A stretch of 64,000 nt of DNA. Source: Acetobacter sp. (lineage in GTDB: Bacteria > Pseudomonadota > Alphaproteobacteria > RF32 > CAG-239). This document shows, piece by piece, positions 48,954 to 57,554 of this stretch; the stretch's first letter is position 1; the number at the start of each line of letters is the position of its first letter. Where the stretch lies: positions 1 to 64,000 of the forward strand of contig JAMPED010000004.1 in NCBI GenBank assembly GCA_023665325.1. The letters are read 5' to 3'. The notes beneath the pieces are model-generated. The model was not told the DNA's origin. It searched no databases and saw only the letters and a list, made by a program, of their open reading frames with translations. Both the position numbers and the translations under genes were made by a program.

Positions 48954-49913
48954 GTGGAAGATTCCGAAAACAACACCAACCTACCGCATGGGATGTATGC
49001 GGAACTAACTTTAGCTAACTTTATAGATGATGCAAAAGTGGCTAGAGAAACATTGGGCAAGTCAGACTTGTACCCAATGAATAGCTTTCCAGGGCTGTCA
49101 CACTATTTAAGCGGTGGCTTTGGGCGCAAAAACAGCTATGAACTTGTGGTTTTGTCTGGACGCACAGGTCACGGTAAGTCTAGTTTTGCTATGCAGATGT
49201 GTTTAGATAGTGCAATGCGTGGCGATAAGCAAGGCTGGATAATTATGGAGGAACCAGTTCCAGACCAAATTAACAACTTCGCTAGGTTCATTACTGGTGG
49301 AATCACAACGAACGAAGCAATGGACTGGGCATATGAGCAGGTTAAAGACAACATAGAGTTTATGGACCCTAGGTTCTTCGACGAAAGCTTTAATACAGAC
49401 AATATTTTGGAATGGATAAAGATTAGGCATGAGCGCGGCACAAGCTTGTTTCTATTTGACCACTTAAACTGGGCATTTGATAGCGCTGATGATTTAGCGA
49501 CACGCGACCCATGGCCGAAGCAACGTAAGTTCGTGAAGCGTTTAGCTCGTCTATGTCAGGAACTCAAAATCACAGTTATTTTGGTGGCACATAGTGTTAA
49601 GGGCGCAGGCGCAAAAGAAATGAATCGGGAAGACCGTGTAGCTGCGTCAAAAGCAGTTATGGAAGTTGCAACACGAGGTATTTGGGTAGAGAATACAAAA
49701 GATGGCTTTTTAGTAGAGCAAATTAAAGCTCGTGGCTTGCAAGCAAGATGGTTCCCATGGTACTTAGACCGTTCGCAGTATTGTTTCCGAGAAAAAACTA
49801 TGGATGAGATGACAGAAGAACAACGCATTTACATTGCTGAAAATGGGCTAGACCCACATAAGTTTGAGCGACGTTTTCCTAGCTATTGGGAAAATGAGCA
49901 ACAGAAGTTATAA
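48954..49913 (+). CDS. DnaB/T7 gp4-type replicative helicase
   Basis: The start is GTG at 48954, with GGAGG upstream. 319 aa. Walker A SGRTGHGKSS near residue 63-72, GWIIMEEP and Walker B SLFLFDHLNW are those of the RecA-like helicase domain of DnaB/gp4. No N-terminal primase-interaction domain of full DnaB is present, so this is a minimal form, with primase encoded next to it. It should move on the lagging-strand template as a hexamer. Confidence 0.82.
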   Translation: MEDSENNTNLPHGMYAELTLANFIDDAKVARETLGKSDLYPMNSFPGLSHYLSGGFGRKNSYELVVLSGRTGHGKSSFAMQMCLDSAMRGDKQGWIIMEEPVPDQINNFARFITGGITTNEAMDWAYEQVKDNIEFMDPRFFDESFNTDNILEWIKIRHERGTSLFLFDHLNWAFDSADDLATRDPWPKQRKFVKRLARLCQELKITVILVAHSVKGAGAKEMNREDRVAASKAVMEVATRGIWVENTKDGFLVEQIKARGLQARWFPWYLDRSQYCFREKTMDEMTEEQRIYIAENGLDPHKFERRFPSYWENEQQKL

Positions 49914-49934
49914 TAGTAGAAAGGAGCAAAAGTA

Positions 49935-50987
49935 GTGAACATAACACTCAATGAAATTGAGACAGTTTTGGACTATGCTGGGCTGAAACATAAACGTAGC
50001 GCAGGTAAAATTATTTGTCAATGTCCTATACACGCAGACGCAAGCAGTGGCTTAAATTGTGAAATTTCCGAGAACGGCTTTGCGTATTGCCATTCTAGGG
50101 GATGCCATAAAAGTCAAAAAAATGGTTTTTGGTTAGACGAAGTATTTCCACAACTCAAAGACACAAAAGAAGAATGGCAACAAATAAAACGCGAACCGAA
50201 ACCAGAGCCACAAAAGCCAAAGCCAGCAAAGATAGACTTAATAGATTTGTGGATAGATTTAGAACCTTTAACGGAGAATGTGCCAGGAAAAAGTATTCCG
50301 TTTGAGTTTCTGAATAAATTAGGCTGGCGAAAATGGAAGCATTGGGATAGTATTGGAGATGCCAAGTACCCAGAGGGTTGGTTTATCCCTTATTTTGGTG
50401 CAACTGGCAAAACAATGCCTTATGCCCAGATTAGGCATGACAAAAACGCAACATGGCAAGACAAGGAAGCTATTAGACGTTTTAGTTTTATTAAGAATTG
50501 CACTCCAATTTGGCATGGGCTAGAGAGCTTAGATAGATGTAAAGATTTTGTGTGTTTTACGGAAGGAAGTTCGGATAGGGCAGTCTTAGAGTTTGCTGGC
50601 ATACCATGCTTGGGTTTACCTGCAGGCAAAAGTAAAGATAAAGTTTTTGCGCTTGCAAAGTGGTGCATGGAACATAACAAGTGTATTGTATATTGCGGTG
50701 ATAACGACCAAGTGGGAGACGACTTATTAGAAGCAATCGATAAAATGAAACTGAGGTATCGCATTATGCGTCCACCACAGCAATACAAAGACTATGGGGA
50801 TATGTTTGAAGCAGAGGGCATAGAAAGCATACAGCGCAGATTAAGTACCTACTTGGTGGGAGAAAGGAAGAAAATGCTAGATACTCCGTTCGGTGCAGGG
50901 GAGGAAATGAGTTTTGAAGATGCAAAGCAAAAATTTCCAGCCCTAAGCTTATTTGATGGCATGGAGCCACAATATGTCAGAGCCTGA
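49935..50987 (+). CDS. DnaG/T7 gp4-type primase
   Basis: 350 aa from a GTG 4 bp after AAAGGAGC. An N-terminal zinc site of the CHC2 kind (CQCPIH at 28-33, YCHSRGC at 51-57) is followed by a basic linker and a TOPRIM domain: CFTEGSSDRAVLEFAGIPCLGLP, then IVYCGDNDQVGDD. Primase activity on ssDNA templates is expected. It follows the helicase by 22 bp, so the two form a replication pair. Confidence 0.82.
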   Translation: MNITLNEIETVLDYAGLKHKRSAGKIICQCPIHADASSGLNCEISENGFAYCHSRGCHKSQKNGFWLDEVFPQLKDTKEEWQQIKREPKPEPQKPKPAKIDLIDLWIDLEPLTENVPGKSIPFEFLNKLGWRKWKHWDSIGDAKYPEGWFIPYFGATGKTMPYAQIRHDKNATWQDKEAIRRFSFIKNCTPIWHGLESLDRCKDFVCFTEGSSDRAVLEFAGIPCLGLPAGKSKDKVFALAKWCMEHNKCIVYCGDNDQVGDDLLEAIDKMKLRYRIMRPPQQYKDYGDMFEAEGIESIQRRLSTYLVGERKKMLDTPFGAGEEMSFEDAKQKFPALSLFDGMEPQYVRA

Positions 50988-51543
50988 AGAGAAAATTGAG
51001 CGATGGTTCGCGTTTTACTACAGCACTAGCCCTAAGTGCTTATATTGTGCATATGCAAGCGATACCGAGCGAATAAAGGCACTTACCGCACGTTTGGCGG
51101 TGGGTGGCTGTTGTTTTACCCATGCAGGTATTTGCACTATGGCGAGTAATGGTAATTGGTTCAAAATGGGGCAACGTATGTCGCCTATTGACTTTTCTAA
51201 ATTTCGCATTATACTAGATGATAAGGAACTTACAACAATGAAAATAACCACACAAAACCAAGCAGAAACAAGTTTGTACGACTTAAAGCTTACAATGGAA
51301 TTCAATTTAGTAGAGTGCATTTGCCAGCCATTGTATGATTTTTTAGCCAATAATTACGAATGTGTCGAGGATATTTTTCAAGGCACAGACAGTGTGTACA
51401 TTCTATACCCTAATAAGGAGTCAGCGGTTAAATTGCAGAACTTCATAGAGGGGGGTGAAATTGATGGTTATTTGTCAGACGCTCGTTGGGTCAAGATAGA
51501 AGAGCGTTATTGGTTGGGGTTAACTTTTAAGCAGGAGAAATAA
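50974..51543 (+). CDS. Hypothetical protein, 189 aa
   Basis: Start at 50974 with ATGGAG upstream, overlapping the primase gene. Beta-rich middle with cysteine-bearing YCAYASDTERIKALTARLAVGGCCFTHAGIC; no family recognised. Its position among replication genes suggests an accessory role. Confidence 0.65.
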   Translation: MSEPEEKIERWFAFYYSTSPKCLYCAYASDTERIKALTARLAVGGCCFTHAGICTMASNGNWFKMGQRMSPIDFSKFRIILDDKELTTMKITTQNQAETSLYDLKLTMEFNLVECICQPLYDFLANNYECVEDIFQGTDSVYILYPNKESAVKLQNFIEGGEIDGYLSDARWVKIEERYWLGLTFKQEK

Positions 51544-51544
51544 A

Positions 51545-51895
51545 GTGGACAAGGAACAATTGGACGAGCTACTTAAAAAGCTTGTTGATAAAGATAGCCA
51601 AGTATGTAATATGGCACCATGCGATATTACGACCTATGTATCAGAGCTACATTATTTGAGCGATAAACTTTCAGATTATATGCGTGAGGTTGACGCAGAG
51701 ATGGCTAAAGCCAAAACGCAAGTTATTGAAGACCTAATGGCACGCGATGAAAAGATTAGTGCATCTGTAATTAACGCCTTATGTAAGGTCAAAGAAGCGG
51801 AATATAAAGCAGACAAGGACTGGGCAGATAGAGCGTTGAAGTTGTTAAATTCTATGCGTATTGCGGCACTTTCTGCTAGAAAGGCTCTTGACTAG
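51545..51895 (+). CDS. Hypothetical helical protein, 116 aa
   Basis: GTG start with CAGGAG 6 bp upstream. Predicted as almost fully helical, with an acidic N-terminus; no family recognised. Confidence 0.62.
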   Translation: MDKEQLDELLKKLVDKDSQVCNMAPCDITTYVSELHYLSDKLSDYMREVDAEMAKAKTQVIEDLMARDEKISASVINALCKVKEAEYKADKDWADRALKLLNSMRIAALSARKALD

Positions 51896-51915
51896 CAAAT
51901 AGCCTGTGCTATAAT
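51888..51915 (+). promoter_or_regulatory. Promoter of the SSB-like gene
   Basis: TTGACT, 16-bp spacer, TATAAT (51910-51915) with TGC before the -10. A GTCGG/CCGAC hairpin forms in the leader. Confidence 0.7.
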
Positions 51916-51981
51916 AGAGATACAAGCTTAAAAATTAAAGAACAAATTATTAAAGTCGGTTACCCGACAGAAAGACAAACT

Positions 51982-52641
51982 ATGTTCGGAACGAAATCAA
52001 GCAGAACTTTTATCAAAATTCATTCAGACGGTACTATTCGTCAACGTTGTCACGAAGGTGACCCAGAGGCAGTAAGTAGAGACTACGAACTACCGACTGG
52101 CGAAAAAGGCACCGTATTTGAAAAAGTTTATTCTTATGTTGAGGGCTACATTGCTGGAATTGAGTATAAGGAAGGTCAGTTTGGCACTCAAGTTTTGGTT
52201 GATATTCATGGTACAAACGGCGACTCCTGTACCCTAACTATTGGTTCAGAAAGCCGCTTTGCAGAACCATTTTTGGAAAAACTTCCAAACATTGACCCGA
52301 AAGAAGTTGTACGTATTCAACCATTTTCATATGAAAAAGATGGTAAAAATCGTTGCGGTGTCACTGTCACGCAAAATGATGAACGTATCGAGAGCGCATT
52401 TAAGACCTATAACTCAGAAACAAAACAATTCAGCTATTTGCTAGGTTATCCTGCACCAGAGTCTGCAGATAAAATGAACAAAGATAAATGGAAACTTTAC
52501 TTCCAGCAAACTCGTATTTGGTTGCGTGATTACCTAGAGACTAACGTGCTAAAGAATTTTAATCACGTTATGGAAACCGCAGCAACTAGCGAAGAGCCAG
52601 CAGAAGATGATGGCATCAACCTAGACTCTATTCCATTTTAA
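51982..52641 (+). CDS. SSB-like single-stranded DNA-binding protein
   Basis: 219 aa. The N-terminal ~130 residues are beta-rich with alternating basic and aromatic residues. The C-terminus is acidic and ends DDGINLDSIPF, like the D-D-x-I-P-F tip by which SSB contacts replication proteins. No clear OB-fold family is recognised, so the assignment depends on the tail and on position between replication genes. GAAAG precedes the ATG. Confidence 0.5.
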   Translation: MFGTKSSRTFIKIHSDGTIRQRCHEGDPEAVSRDYELPTGEKGTVFEKVYSYVEGYIAGIEYKEGQFGTQVLVDIHGTNGDSCTLTIGSESRFAEPFLEKLPNIDPKEVVRIQPFSYEKDGKNRCGVTVTQNDERIESAFKTYNSETKQFSYLLGYPAPESADKMNKDKWKLYFQQTRIWLRDYLETNVLKNFNHVMETAATSEEPAEDDGINLDSIPF

Positions 52642-52656
52642 TTAACTATACAAGGA

Positions 52657-52684
52657 CAAGCCTAGCGTAAGCTGGGCTTTTTCC
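52657..52684 (+). terminator. Rho-independent terminator
   Basis: AGCCTAGC (52659-52666) pairs with GCTGGGCT (52671-52678, one G-U), then TTTTT. Confidence 0.78.
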
Positions 52685-52713
52685 TTGACTTTTGCGCTTA
52701 TGTCAATTATAAT
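52685..52713 (+). promoter_or_regulatory. Promoter of the nuclease gene
   Basis: TTGACT-17-TATAAT, immediately after the terminator. Confidence 0.8.
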
Positions 52714-52732
52714 GGTATTAGGAGAATAAATC

Positions 52733-53644
52733 ATGAAACAAGTGGAAAAAGAACAAGACAATAAGCCACGCGTAGCGCGTATGGGTGCGACCATTGCGTT
52801 ACCGGCTTATTCAAGTATTCGTATTGATGTAGTAGAGCCTATTGAGGGGGAAGGGCTAGACATTAACAAAACGGCTTTATACTTAAAAAGTATTGCTAAA
52901 AATTTAGGTGGAACATTAGCTTTGCCGACACTAGAGGGTGAAAAAACAGAAAAGAAGACAAAAGAGACTAAAAAGGCTGGCAAATTGCAAGCGGACTTTT
53001 TTGGTCGTCCAATGGAGTATGATGAAGCGCTGCATAGGTACTCTGTTAACGATGTCGTTTTCGCAAGTGTGACAACAATTGTGGACCAGTTTTACCCGAT
53101 GGACAAAGGTGGCTTCATAGCGCCAGAATATCTAGAAAATGCCGCTATGTATGGCTCATTCATCCACAAAATTTTTGAGAACGCAGTTAATGGCTTTTTG
53201 GCTGCCAAGCCATCTATCAGAACTTTGCAACAACAAGTTTTAGATTTTATAAAAGGACTGGATACATCAGACGGCTTATACACAGAACAAATGATTTTTG
53301 ATGATGAGCTAATGATGGCAGGACGGTGCGATGTGCTAGCTGGACATACTCTTATTGACTGGAAAACAAACAACGACTTGTTCGCGTTGAAACAATGTAA
53401 GTTGTCAGACGAAGTACTGGAGTTGTTGGGTGATGTTGCCAATTGGAACACTATTTGGGGTAGCTATGTACTTCAACAAAACTTTTATGCCTATATGTTT
53501 AATAAACAGAAAGCAGGAACTGTTAAAGAAGCCAAAATCGTCTGGGCACCAGACTTAGACAAAGAAATCACTGTGCGTGATGTGCCATTGCTTACCGAAG
53601 AACAAATATTAGCAGTTCTTGCTCAATATAATCGCCCAAACTAA
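52733..53644 (+). CDS. Cas4/RecB-type PD-(D/E)XK exonuclease
   Basis: 303 aa, AGGAG before the ATG. Residues ~95-270 hold the fold: YDEALHRYSVNDVVFASVTTI, YGSFIHKIFE, E in YTEQMIFDD, G-R-C-D-V, then LIDWKTNN and QQNFYAYMF, with catalytic D, D/E and K in D..E..K order. Known members are 5'-3' exonucleases that prepare ends for recombination. The N-terminal ~85 residues are poorly conserved and may bind a partner. It may cooperate with the RecA-like ATPase. Confidence 0.75.
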   Translation: MKQVEKEQDNKPRVARMGATIALPAYSSIRIDVVEPIEGEGLDINKTALYLKSIAKNLGGTLALPTLEGEKTEKKTKETKKAGKLQADFFGRPMEYDEALHRYSVNDVVFASVTTIVDQFYPMDKGGFIAPEYLENAAMYGSFIHKIFENAVNGFLAAKPSIRTLQQQVLDFIKGLDTSDGLYTEQMIFDDELMMAGRCDVLAGHTLIDWKTNNDLFALKQCKLSDEVLELLGDVANWNTIWGSYVLQQNFYAYMFNKQKAGTVKEAKIVWAPDLDKEITVRDVPLLTEEQILAVLAQYNRPN

Positions 53645-53651
53645 AATGGTG

Positions 53652-53657
53652 TATAAT
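53652..53657 (+). promoter_or_regulatory. -10 element upstream of a short leader
   Basis: TATAAT in GGTGTATAAT, followed by an AGTTGCG...CGCAACT hairpin (7-bp stem) in the leader of 53688-53954. Confidence 0.45.
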
Positions 53658-53687
53658 AGTTGCGACTAACCATCGCAACTATTTACT

Positions 53688-53954
53688 ATGCAACAAGTTT
53701 TTAGAGGCAAGAATTTTTATGTTATCTTGCTGAAAGACGAAATTAAGTTTGGCGCAAAGTACAACGGTGTTACAACTTACCCAAAGTGGCTTGGGAAAAA
53801 TCGTGCAGTGATGCGCAATGCACAAAAAGCTATTCGCAAAGACCCACCACAGACCATTATTGACTTCTTACATTATGTTGGACATTTTGGACTTGCCGGC
53901 GCGCATAAAACTGGTGAAGCCGTAGATAAAAGTTTATTTTTAGACGAAAAGTAA
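53688..53954 (+). CDS. Hypothetical basic protein, 88 aa
   Basis: No clear ribosome site; the leader is only a hairpin from its -10 element. Basic, helical, no family recognised. Confidence 0.55.
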   Translation: MQQVFRGKNFYVILLKDEIKFGAKYNGVTTYPKWLGKNRAVMRNAQKAIRKDPPQTIIDFLHYVGHFGLAGAHKTGEAVDKSLFLDEK

Positions 53955-54055
53955 CTTTTTTTGCAGAAAGCCCTTGACAAGCCATTAGATGCGTGATAGC
54001 ATTGACTCAGAGGATACGTTGTTATCTAATATAAACATAGGGGAAACAAACAAAC

Positions 54056-54385
54056 GTGAAACCAAGAGCAATTCTAGTAAGTTATCGCGCACTTGTAGGC
54101 AACAAGGGTTTTTTGCGTCATTTTATTTCTTTAATAACAGACTGTATAGAGGACAGTGATTATGCTGACCTCATTATTGTTGGTGAAGACAAAGAGCAAA
54201 TGGCAAAAATGTGCTACAACAATTGTATTGAACCAAACTCATACATTGAAACAAACAGCCCATGCTATAGTGATGTGATTTCTAGCTTAAAAACCAAATA
54301 CAAAACTCTCGGCATTATTGTCGCGCATGATGATAATTACGAGAAAGTAAACAAACGACTGGTGACAGTTCTGGTGGTAGCGTAG
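54056..54385 (+). CDS. Hypothetical alpha/beta protein, 109 aa
   Basis: GTG start, AGGGG 11 bp upstream. The sequence (ILVSYRALVGNKGFLRHFISLITDC, then DLIIVGEDKEQM) suggests a small Rossmann-like protein. No family recognised. Preceded by TTGACA at 53974 and a weak -10. Confidence 0.6.
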   Translation: MKPRAILVSYRALVGNKGFLRHFISLITDCIEDSDYADLIIVGEDKEQMAKMCYNNCIEPNSYIETNSPCYSDVISSLKTKYKTLGIIVAHDDNYEKVNKRLVTVLVVA

Positions 54386-54395
54386 AGGTATAAAA

Positions 54396-55223
54396 ATGAA
54401 ATTAACAGACGAACAAAAACAAAATTATCGCGCCGCAAAGATTTTGGTGTACGATATTGAAATTAGCCCAACGCTAGGGTGGACGTATGGTGAATATGAA
54501 ACAAACGTCTTACGTGTAGAGAAGCAACCGTTGCTAATGTCATTTTCATGGAAATGGTTGGGGTCAGATGAGGAGCCACAATGTGAGGTAATCAGCAAGC
54601 TAGAAGCAGACGCATGGAATGATAAACGTCTAGTTATGCGTCTGCGCGACTTATTTGATGAGGCTCAACTCCTTGTCGGGCATAATATTGACCGCTTTGA
54701 TAACCGAGTTATGACAGGCAAGTTTATTGACTGGGGGCTTAAACCGCCGTCTCCTTGTAAGTCATGGGACACTCTTAAAATGGCACGCAAGCATAAATTT
54801 GGTTCCAACAAACTTGATGCTTTAGGGAGCCGCTTCAATGAGGGGCGTAAGACGGAAGTGACGCATGCTGATGTATGGTATGACCTACTTTTTGGAGATA
54901 AAAAACAGCACGATAAGTCTGAAAAACTTATGCGTGAATATAATAATCAGGATGTCGCGCTTACCGAGAAAATCTTTTGGCATCTAATGCCATACTATCA
55001 GACGGGCATTACCCTTGGTCGGCTTATCGGAAGTAGCTGGGTGTGTGACTGTGGCAGCACTGAAGGACAGTTCCACGGCGTTGCGTTTTCGCCAACCGGA
55101 AAATATCGCAGATGGCAATGCAATCATTGCGGTAAATGGCACAAGGTTTATGAGGACAATAAAGATGACCGCGAGGAGTTTAATCCTAAAGAGGAACGCC
55201 CACGGTTGCGCCATATTACTTAA
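54396..55223 (+). CDS. DEDDy-type 3'-5' exonuclease with C-terminal zinc ribbon
   Basis: 275 aa. VYDIEISP (D and E of motif I), VGHNIDRFDN (motif II) and YNNQDVALTEKI (motif III, Y-x-x-x-D) define a DnaQ/RNase-H-like exonuclease. The C-terminal 55 residues add CDCGS and, later, CNHCGKWH, a zinc ribbon. The family is often fused to DNA polymerase, but here no polymerase domain follows. It may proofread or process RNA/DNA ends. The phage polymerase is not in the window, so it may use the host's. Confidence 0.78.
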   Translation: MKLTDEQKQNYRAAKILVYDIEISPTLGWTYGEYETNVLRVEKQPLLMSFSWKWLGSDEEPQCEVISKLEADAWNDKRLVMRLRDLFDEAQLLVGHNIDRFDNRVMTGKFIDWGLKPPSPCKSWDTLKMARKHKFGSNKLDALGSRFNEGRKTEVTHADVWYDLLFGDKKQHDKSEKLMREYNNQDVALTEKIFWHLMPYYQTGITLGRLIGSSWVCDCGSTEGQFHGVAFSPTGKYRRWQCNHCGKWHKVYEDNKDDREEFNPKEERPRLRHIT

Positions 55224-55231
55224 TTTTAGGC

Positions 55232-55260
55232 TTGACAATCGCGATTTTATTCGCTATAAT
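55232..55260 (+). promoter_or_regulatory. Promoter, operon 55289-56635
   Basis: TTGACA (55232-55237), 17 bp, TATAAT (55255-55260). Confidence 0.85.
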
Positions 55261-55288
55261 GAAAGCATAATTAGAAAGGAGCCTAAAT

Positions 55289-55501
55289 ATGGCAAAACAA
55301 GACCCAGTAAAAAAGTTAATCGAGGATGCAACCAACTTGGTTACAGAAAATAAGAGCATTGTGCTTGGCGCTTTGGTTGGCTACCTAGCTAGCGACATTC
55401 TTGAGAAAAAGCCAGAAATCCGCAACGCAATTCTTGGCGCGCTTGCAGGCAATACTGATGTCAAGAAGCTTTTGAGCAGCGGTAGTAAAGACGAGGAATA
55501 G
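55289..55501 (+). CDS. Small amphipathic/membrane-associated protein, 70 aa
   Basis: AAAGGAG precedes the ATG. A central hydrophobic stretch (IVLGALVGYLASDIL, about residues 25-39) flanked by charged helices could sit in the membrane. First gene of a group with two membrane proteins. No family recognised. Confidence 0.6.
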   Translation: MAKQDPVKKLIEDATNLVTENKSIVLGALVGYLASDILEKKPEIRNAILGALAGNTDVKKLLSSGSKDEE

Positions 55502-55504
55502 TCT

Positions 55505-55867
55505 ATGACTAAAAAGAAAGAAGTTAATAAGGAACAGGCAAAAGAAGCTGAAAACGCTGCACGTGAAATCAGCAAGCTAGCTGGACGCACTGTGGGTGAA
55601 GTGTGGACTATCTTTGTTCGCAAATCAGTAGTCAAAGGTCTATCTATTACACTTGTAGCTGCAGCACTCATCTTTGGCGGTGTCTGGTTCATGCTCGGTT
55701 TGCCAGTCAACCCAATTGGCATGGGGTTATTCGCTGTTGCTTTGGCATTGCTATTTGTGGCGATTAACTACCTAGGCAACCCTGCTTACTATGCAATGAC
55801 CGATATTACAGAAGTCATTAAAAGTATTAGCAAAAAGGGCAACAAAAATGGCTGGAGCCTTGACTAA
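55505..55867 (+). CDS. Two-pass membrane protein, 120 aa
   Basis: Charged N-terminus (KKKEVNKEQAKEAENAAREI), then two hydrophobic segments (about residues 45-68 and 72-92) and a basic tail. The layout is that of a holin or of a small scaffold protein; there is no endolysin nearby, so lysis is not supported. Confidence 0.6.
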   Translation: MTKKKEVNKEQAKEAENAAREISKLAGRTVGEVWTIFVRKSVVKGLSITLVAAALIFGGVWFMLGLPVNPIGMGLFAVALALLFVAINYLGNPAYYAMTDITEVIKSISKKGNKNGWSLD

Positions 55868-56288
55868 ACTACTACTGACATTCTTACCGTCTCAAGTAGT
55901 TTTTGGCGCACAGCGAAAGATACAGCATAGGGTTTTTGAATTCAAAAACCCTAAAGCTATTCAAATCACGAATCCGAAACGCGATTATTACGACTATCAA
56001 TATCACACTCATTGGTGCAACCCAAATTTCCCTAAAATCGGACACGCTGTCAAAGTAGCAAAAAAGGACGAAGTTACATCTAATGTTTTCAACAATTTAG
56101 ACAAGCTACCAGAAGAATTCTTTATTAACCGAGGCATCGAGGACCATAGAGTTCCTTTTGACTATTGGTTTCCAATGTGGAAAGACCAGTTTAGGCGTAG
56201 GCTAAAAAATATCTTGTGGGGCGTATTCGGTATTACTATTGCTATTGTGTTGCCAATTATTCTAACTATTCTTAATATTTGGAGGTAA
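55848..56288 (+). CDS. C-terminally membrane-anchored protein, 146 aa
   Basis: Overlaps the previous gene by 20 bp. Aromatic- and basic-rich soluble part, then a hydrophobic helix (ILWGVFGITIAIVLPIILTIL) at the end, so it should be anchored by its C-terminus. Together with its neighbours it may form a membrane-bound complex. Confidence 0.6.
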   Translation: MAGALTKLLLTFLPSQVVFGAQRKIQHRVFEFKNPKAIQITNPKRDYYDYQYHTHWCNPNFPKIGHAVKVAKKDEVTSNVFNNLDKLPEEFFINRGIEDHRVPFDYWFPMWKDQFRRRLKNILWGVFGITIAIVLPIILTILNIWR

Positions 56289-56290
56289 AG

Positions 56291-56635
56291 ATGTTAGCAA
56301 AAGATTTTAACAAAATTGTAGAAGACCAATTTGATATTTGTCGTGACTTAATGGTGAACAAAGCTGGAGAGTATGCAACAGAAGACCGTCTGTTTAATTT
56401 TAAGCAGCCTACGTCTATGATGCACCAAAATCAAGCCCAAGTATGCCTGTCGTATCAGATGAAGCATATGGCAAGTTGTGTCAAAATTGCTGAAGACCTA
56501 AACAAAGGCATATTTCCAACTGACGAAATGCTAGACGAAAAAGTGACAGATATGATTAACTATTGTTTGCTCTTTAAGGCAAATGTCAAAGAATTGCGCG
56601 ATTATTATACACAAAAGCCGGACACTGTGCTATAA
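56291..56635 (+). CDS. Nucleotide-modification-associated domain protein (DUF1599-like)
   Basis: Start at 56291, 3 bp after the previous stop, with GGAGG upstream. The sequence NKAGEYATEDRLFNFKQPTSM...KHMASCVKI...LDEKVTDMINYCLLFKANV has the motif order of DUF1599 (nucleotide modification associated domain 1), a MazG-like all-alpha fold linked to modified-base metabolism. It is likely to act on a nucleotide, possibly keeping a modified or unmodified precursor out of the pool. It lies 13 kb from the deazaguanine cluster. Confidence 0.6.
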   Translation: MLAKDFNKIVEDQFDICRDLMVNKAGEYATEDRLFNFKQPTSMMHQNQAQVCLSYQMKHMASCVKIAEDLNKGIFPTDEMLDEKVTDMINYCLLFKANVKELRDYYTQKPDTVL

Positions 56636-56636
56636 T
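56631..56636 (+). promoter_or_regulatory. Extended -10 promoter
   Basis: TGC-TATAAT at the end of the preceding gene. A leader of about 45 nt to the ATG at 56686. Confidence 0.5.
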
Positions 56637-56685
56637 AGTATTGCAAGAATATAATTTATTACCAAAACACTTTCGCGAGGTGATT

Positions 56686-57057
56686 ATGGGCAGACGATTA
56701 CCACGAACACGCGCTCGTAGGTTAGCCCATAATAATCGTGAATTCATCCTTTATTCAAGGATGGCAGCAGGAGATTGCCTCTACTGTGGTCGCCATGATG
56801 GCGAAAACATTAGGGGCAATCATGCTCGTTGGGGCAAAAAAAGAGCAGCCAAAAGATTATATGCTACTGGCAAGGGGCGCAAAATTCCAAAGAATTTTCA
56901 CAAGTCTTGGTACAAAAAAATGGGATTAACCCAAAACCCTACATTATGGCACGCATGGTCGGACGCATGGTATGCGAAAGATTATGCAATGCTTGCCTCC
57001 ATAGAAGAGCAAGAGAAACAATTTGCTATTGATGGGCTAATCGCTTATCAAAGATGA
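56686..57057 (+). CDS. Basic hypothetical protein, 123 aa
   Basis: CGAGGTG stands before the ATG at 56686. Strongly basic N-terminus (RRLPRTRARRLAHNNR), one CLYCG pair and a region DGENIRGNHARWGKKRAAKR. The order is somewhat like HNH endonucleases, but the second metal pair is missing. Probably binds nucleic acid. Confidence 0.58.
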   Translation: MGRRLPRTRARRLAHNNREFILYSRMAAGDCLYCGRHDGENIRGNHARWGKKRAAKRLYATGKGRKIPKNFHKSWYKKMGLTQNPTLWHAWSDAWYAKDYAMLASIEEQEKQFAIDGLIAYQR

Positions 57058-57261
57058 TACCCAGCGCTTGATAGTTCCCGTCAAGGTTAAGGGGTCAAAT
57101 ACAAAGGTTTGGTCGTTTACGACCACTTTTTGTTTTTTGAGACTCATCTGCACTACCTCAGAAACTGTAAACCCTGCCTTAACTAGCTCATTTTTGAAGA
57201 AGAAAAAGTTGGGATGTTGAAAACAATCGCAAGTTTTATTTTTATATATAGTCGCTTCCAT
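57037..57261 (-). CDS. Hypothetical protein, 74 aa, leftward, leaderless
   Basis: Its ATG lies 6 nt after TATAAT on the minus strand (57273-57268) and has no ribosome site. Mixed alpha/beta with two Cys near the start. It overlaps the end of the previous gene by 21 bp. Moderate support. Confidence 0.5.
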   Translation of the reverse strand: MEATIYKNKTCDCFQHPNFFFFKNELVKAGFTVSEVVQMSLKKQKVVVNDQTFVFDPLTLTGTIKRWVSSLISD

Positions 57262-57275
57262 ATTTTTATTATATA

Positions 57276-57370
57276 AAAAAACGACCCTCTACCAACTGAA
57301 CTTTTTACAAGAAAAAAGTAAGCAATACAAGGAACAAAAATGTATTGTTGGTAAAGGGTATTTCGTTTTT
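57276..57370. repeat. Large imperfect inverted repeat, structured leader or terminator
   Basis: ACCCTCTACCAAC (57284-57296) pairs with GTTGGTAAAGGGT (57347-57359), 12 of 13 bp, extended by AAAAAACGA/TTTCGTTTTT. Within it, ACTTTTT/AAAAAGT and AATACA/TGTATT hairpins form, a three-way layout. T5 at the end makes it a possible terminator. The 300 bp between genes here hold no credible coding region. Confidence 0.5.
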
Positions 57371-57499
57371 AATAAGCTATGCGTACGCCAGTACACACAA
57401 AGAAAGGGACTAATAAAGCAGAAAATGCCAACACTATATTAGTCTCTATTATTATATTACACTATTTGTAAAAATGCAATACTTTTTTGTAACTTTTTC
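57371..57499. other. Intergenic, one further hairpin
   Basis: A GACTAAT...ATTAGTC inverted repeat (about 57408 to 57447) is the only structure seen before the RNA ligase promoter. Nothing else supported. Confidence 0.35.
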
Positions 57500-57528
57500 T
57501 TGACTTTCTATTCCAGTTGCGCTAAAAT
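57500..57528 (+). promoter_or_regulatory. Promoter of the RNA ligase gene
   Basis: TTGACT-17-TAAAAT, followed by AAAGGAA before the ATG. Confidence 0.8.
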
Positions 57529-57554
57529 TAGAAGTATAACCAAAAGGAATTCGT

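Noticed and set aside
55505..55867. Holin assignment for the two-pass membrane protein
   Set aside because: No endolysin or spanin pair nearby; shape alone is not enough.
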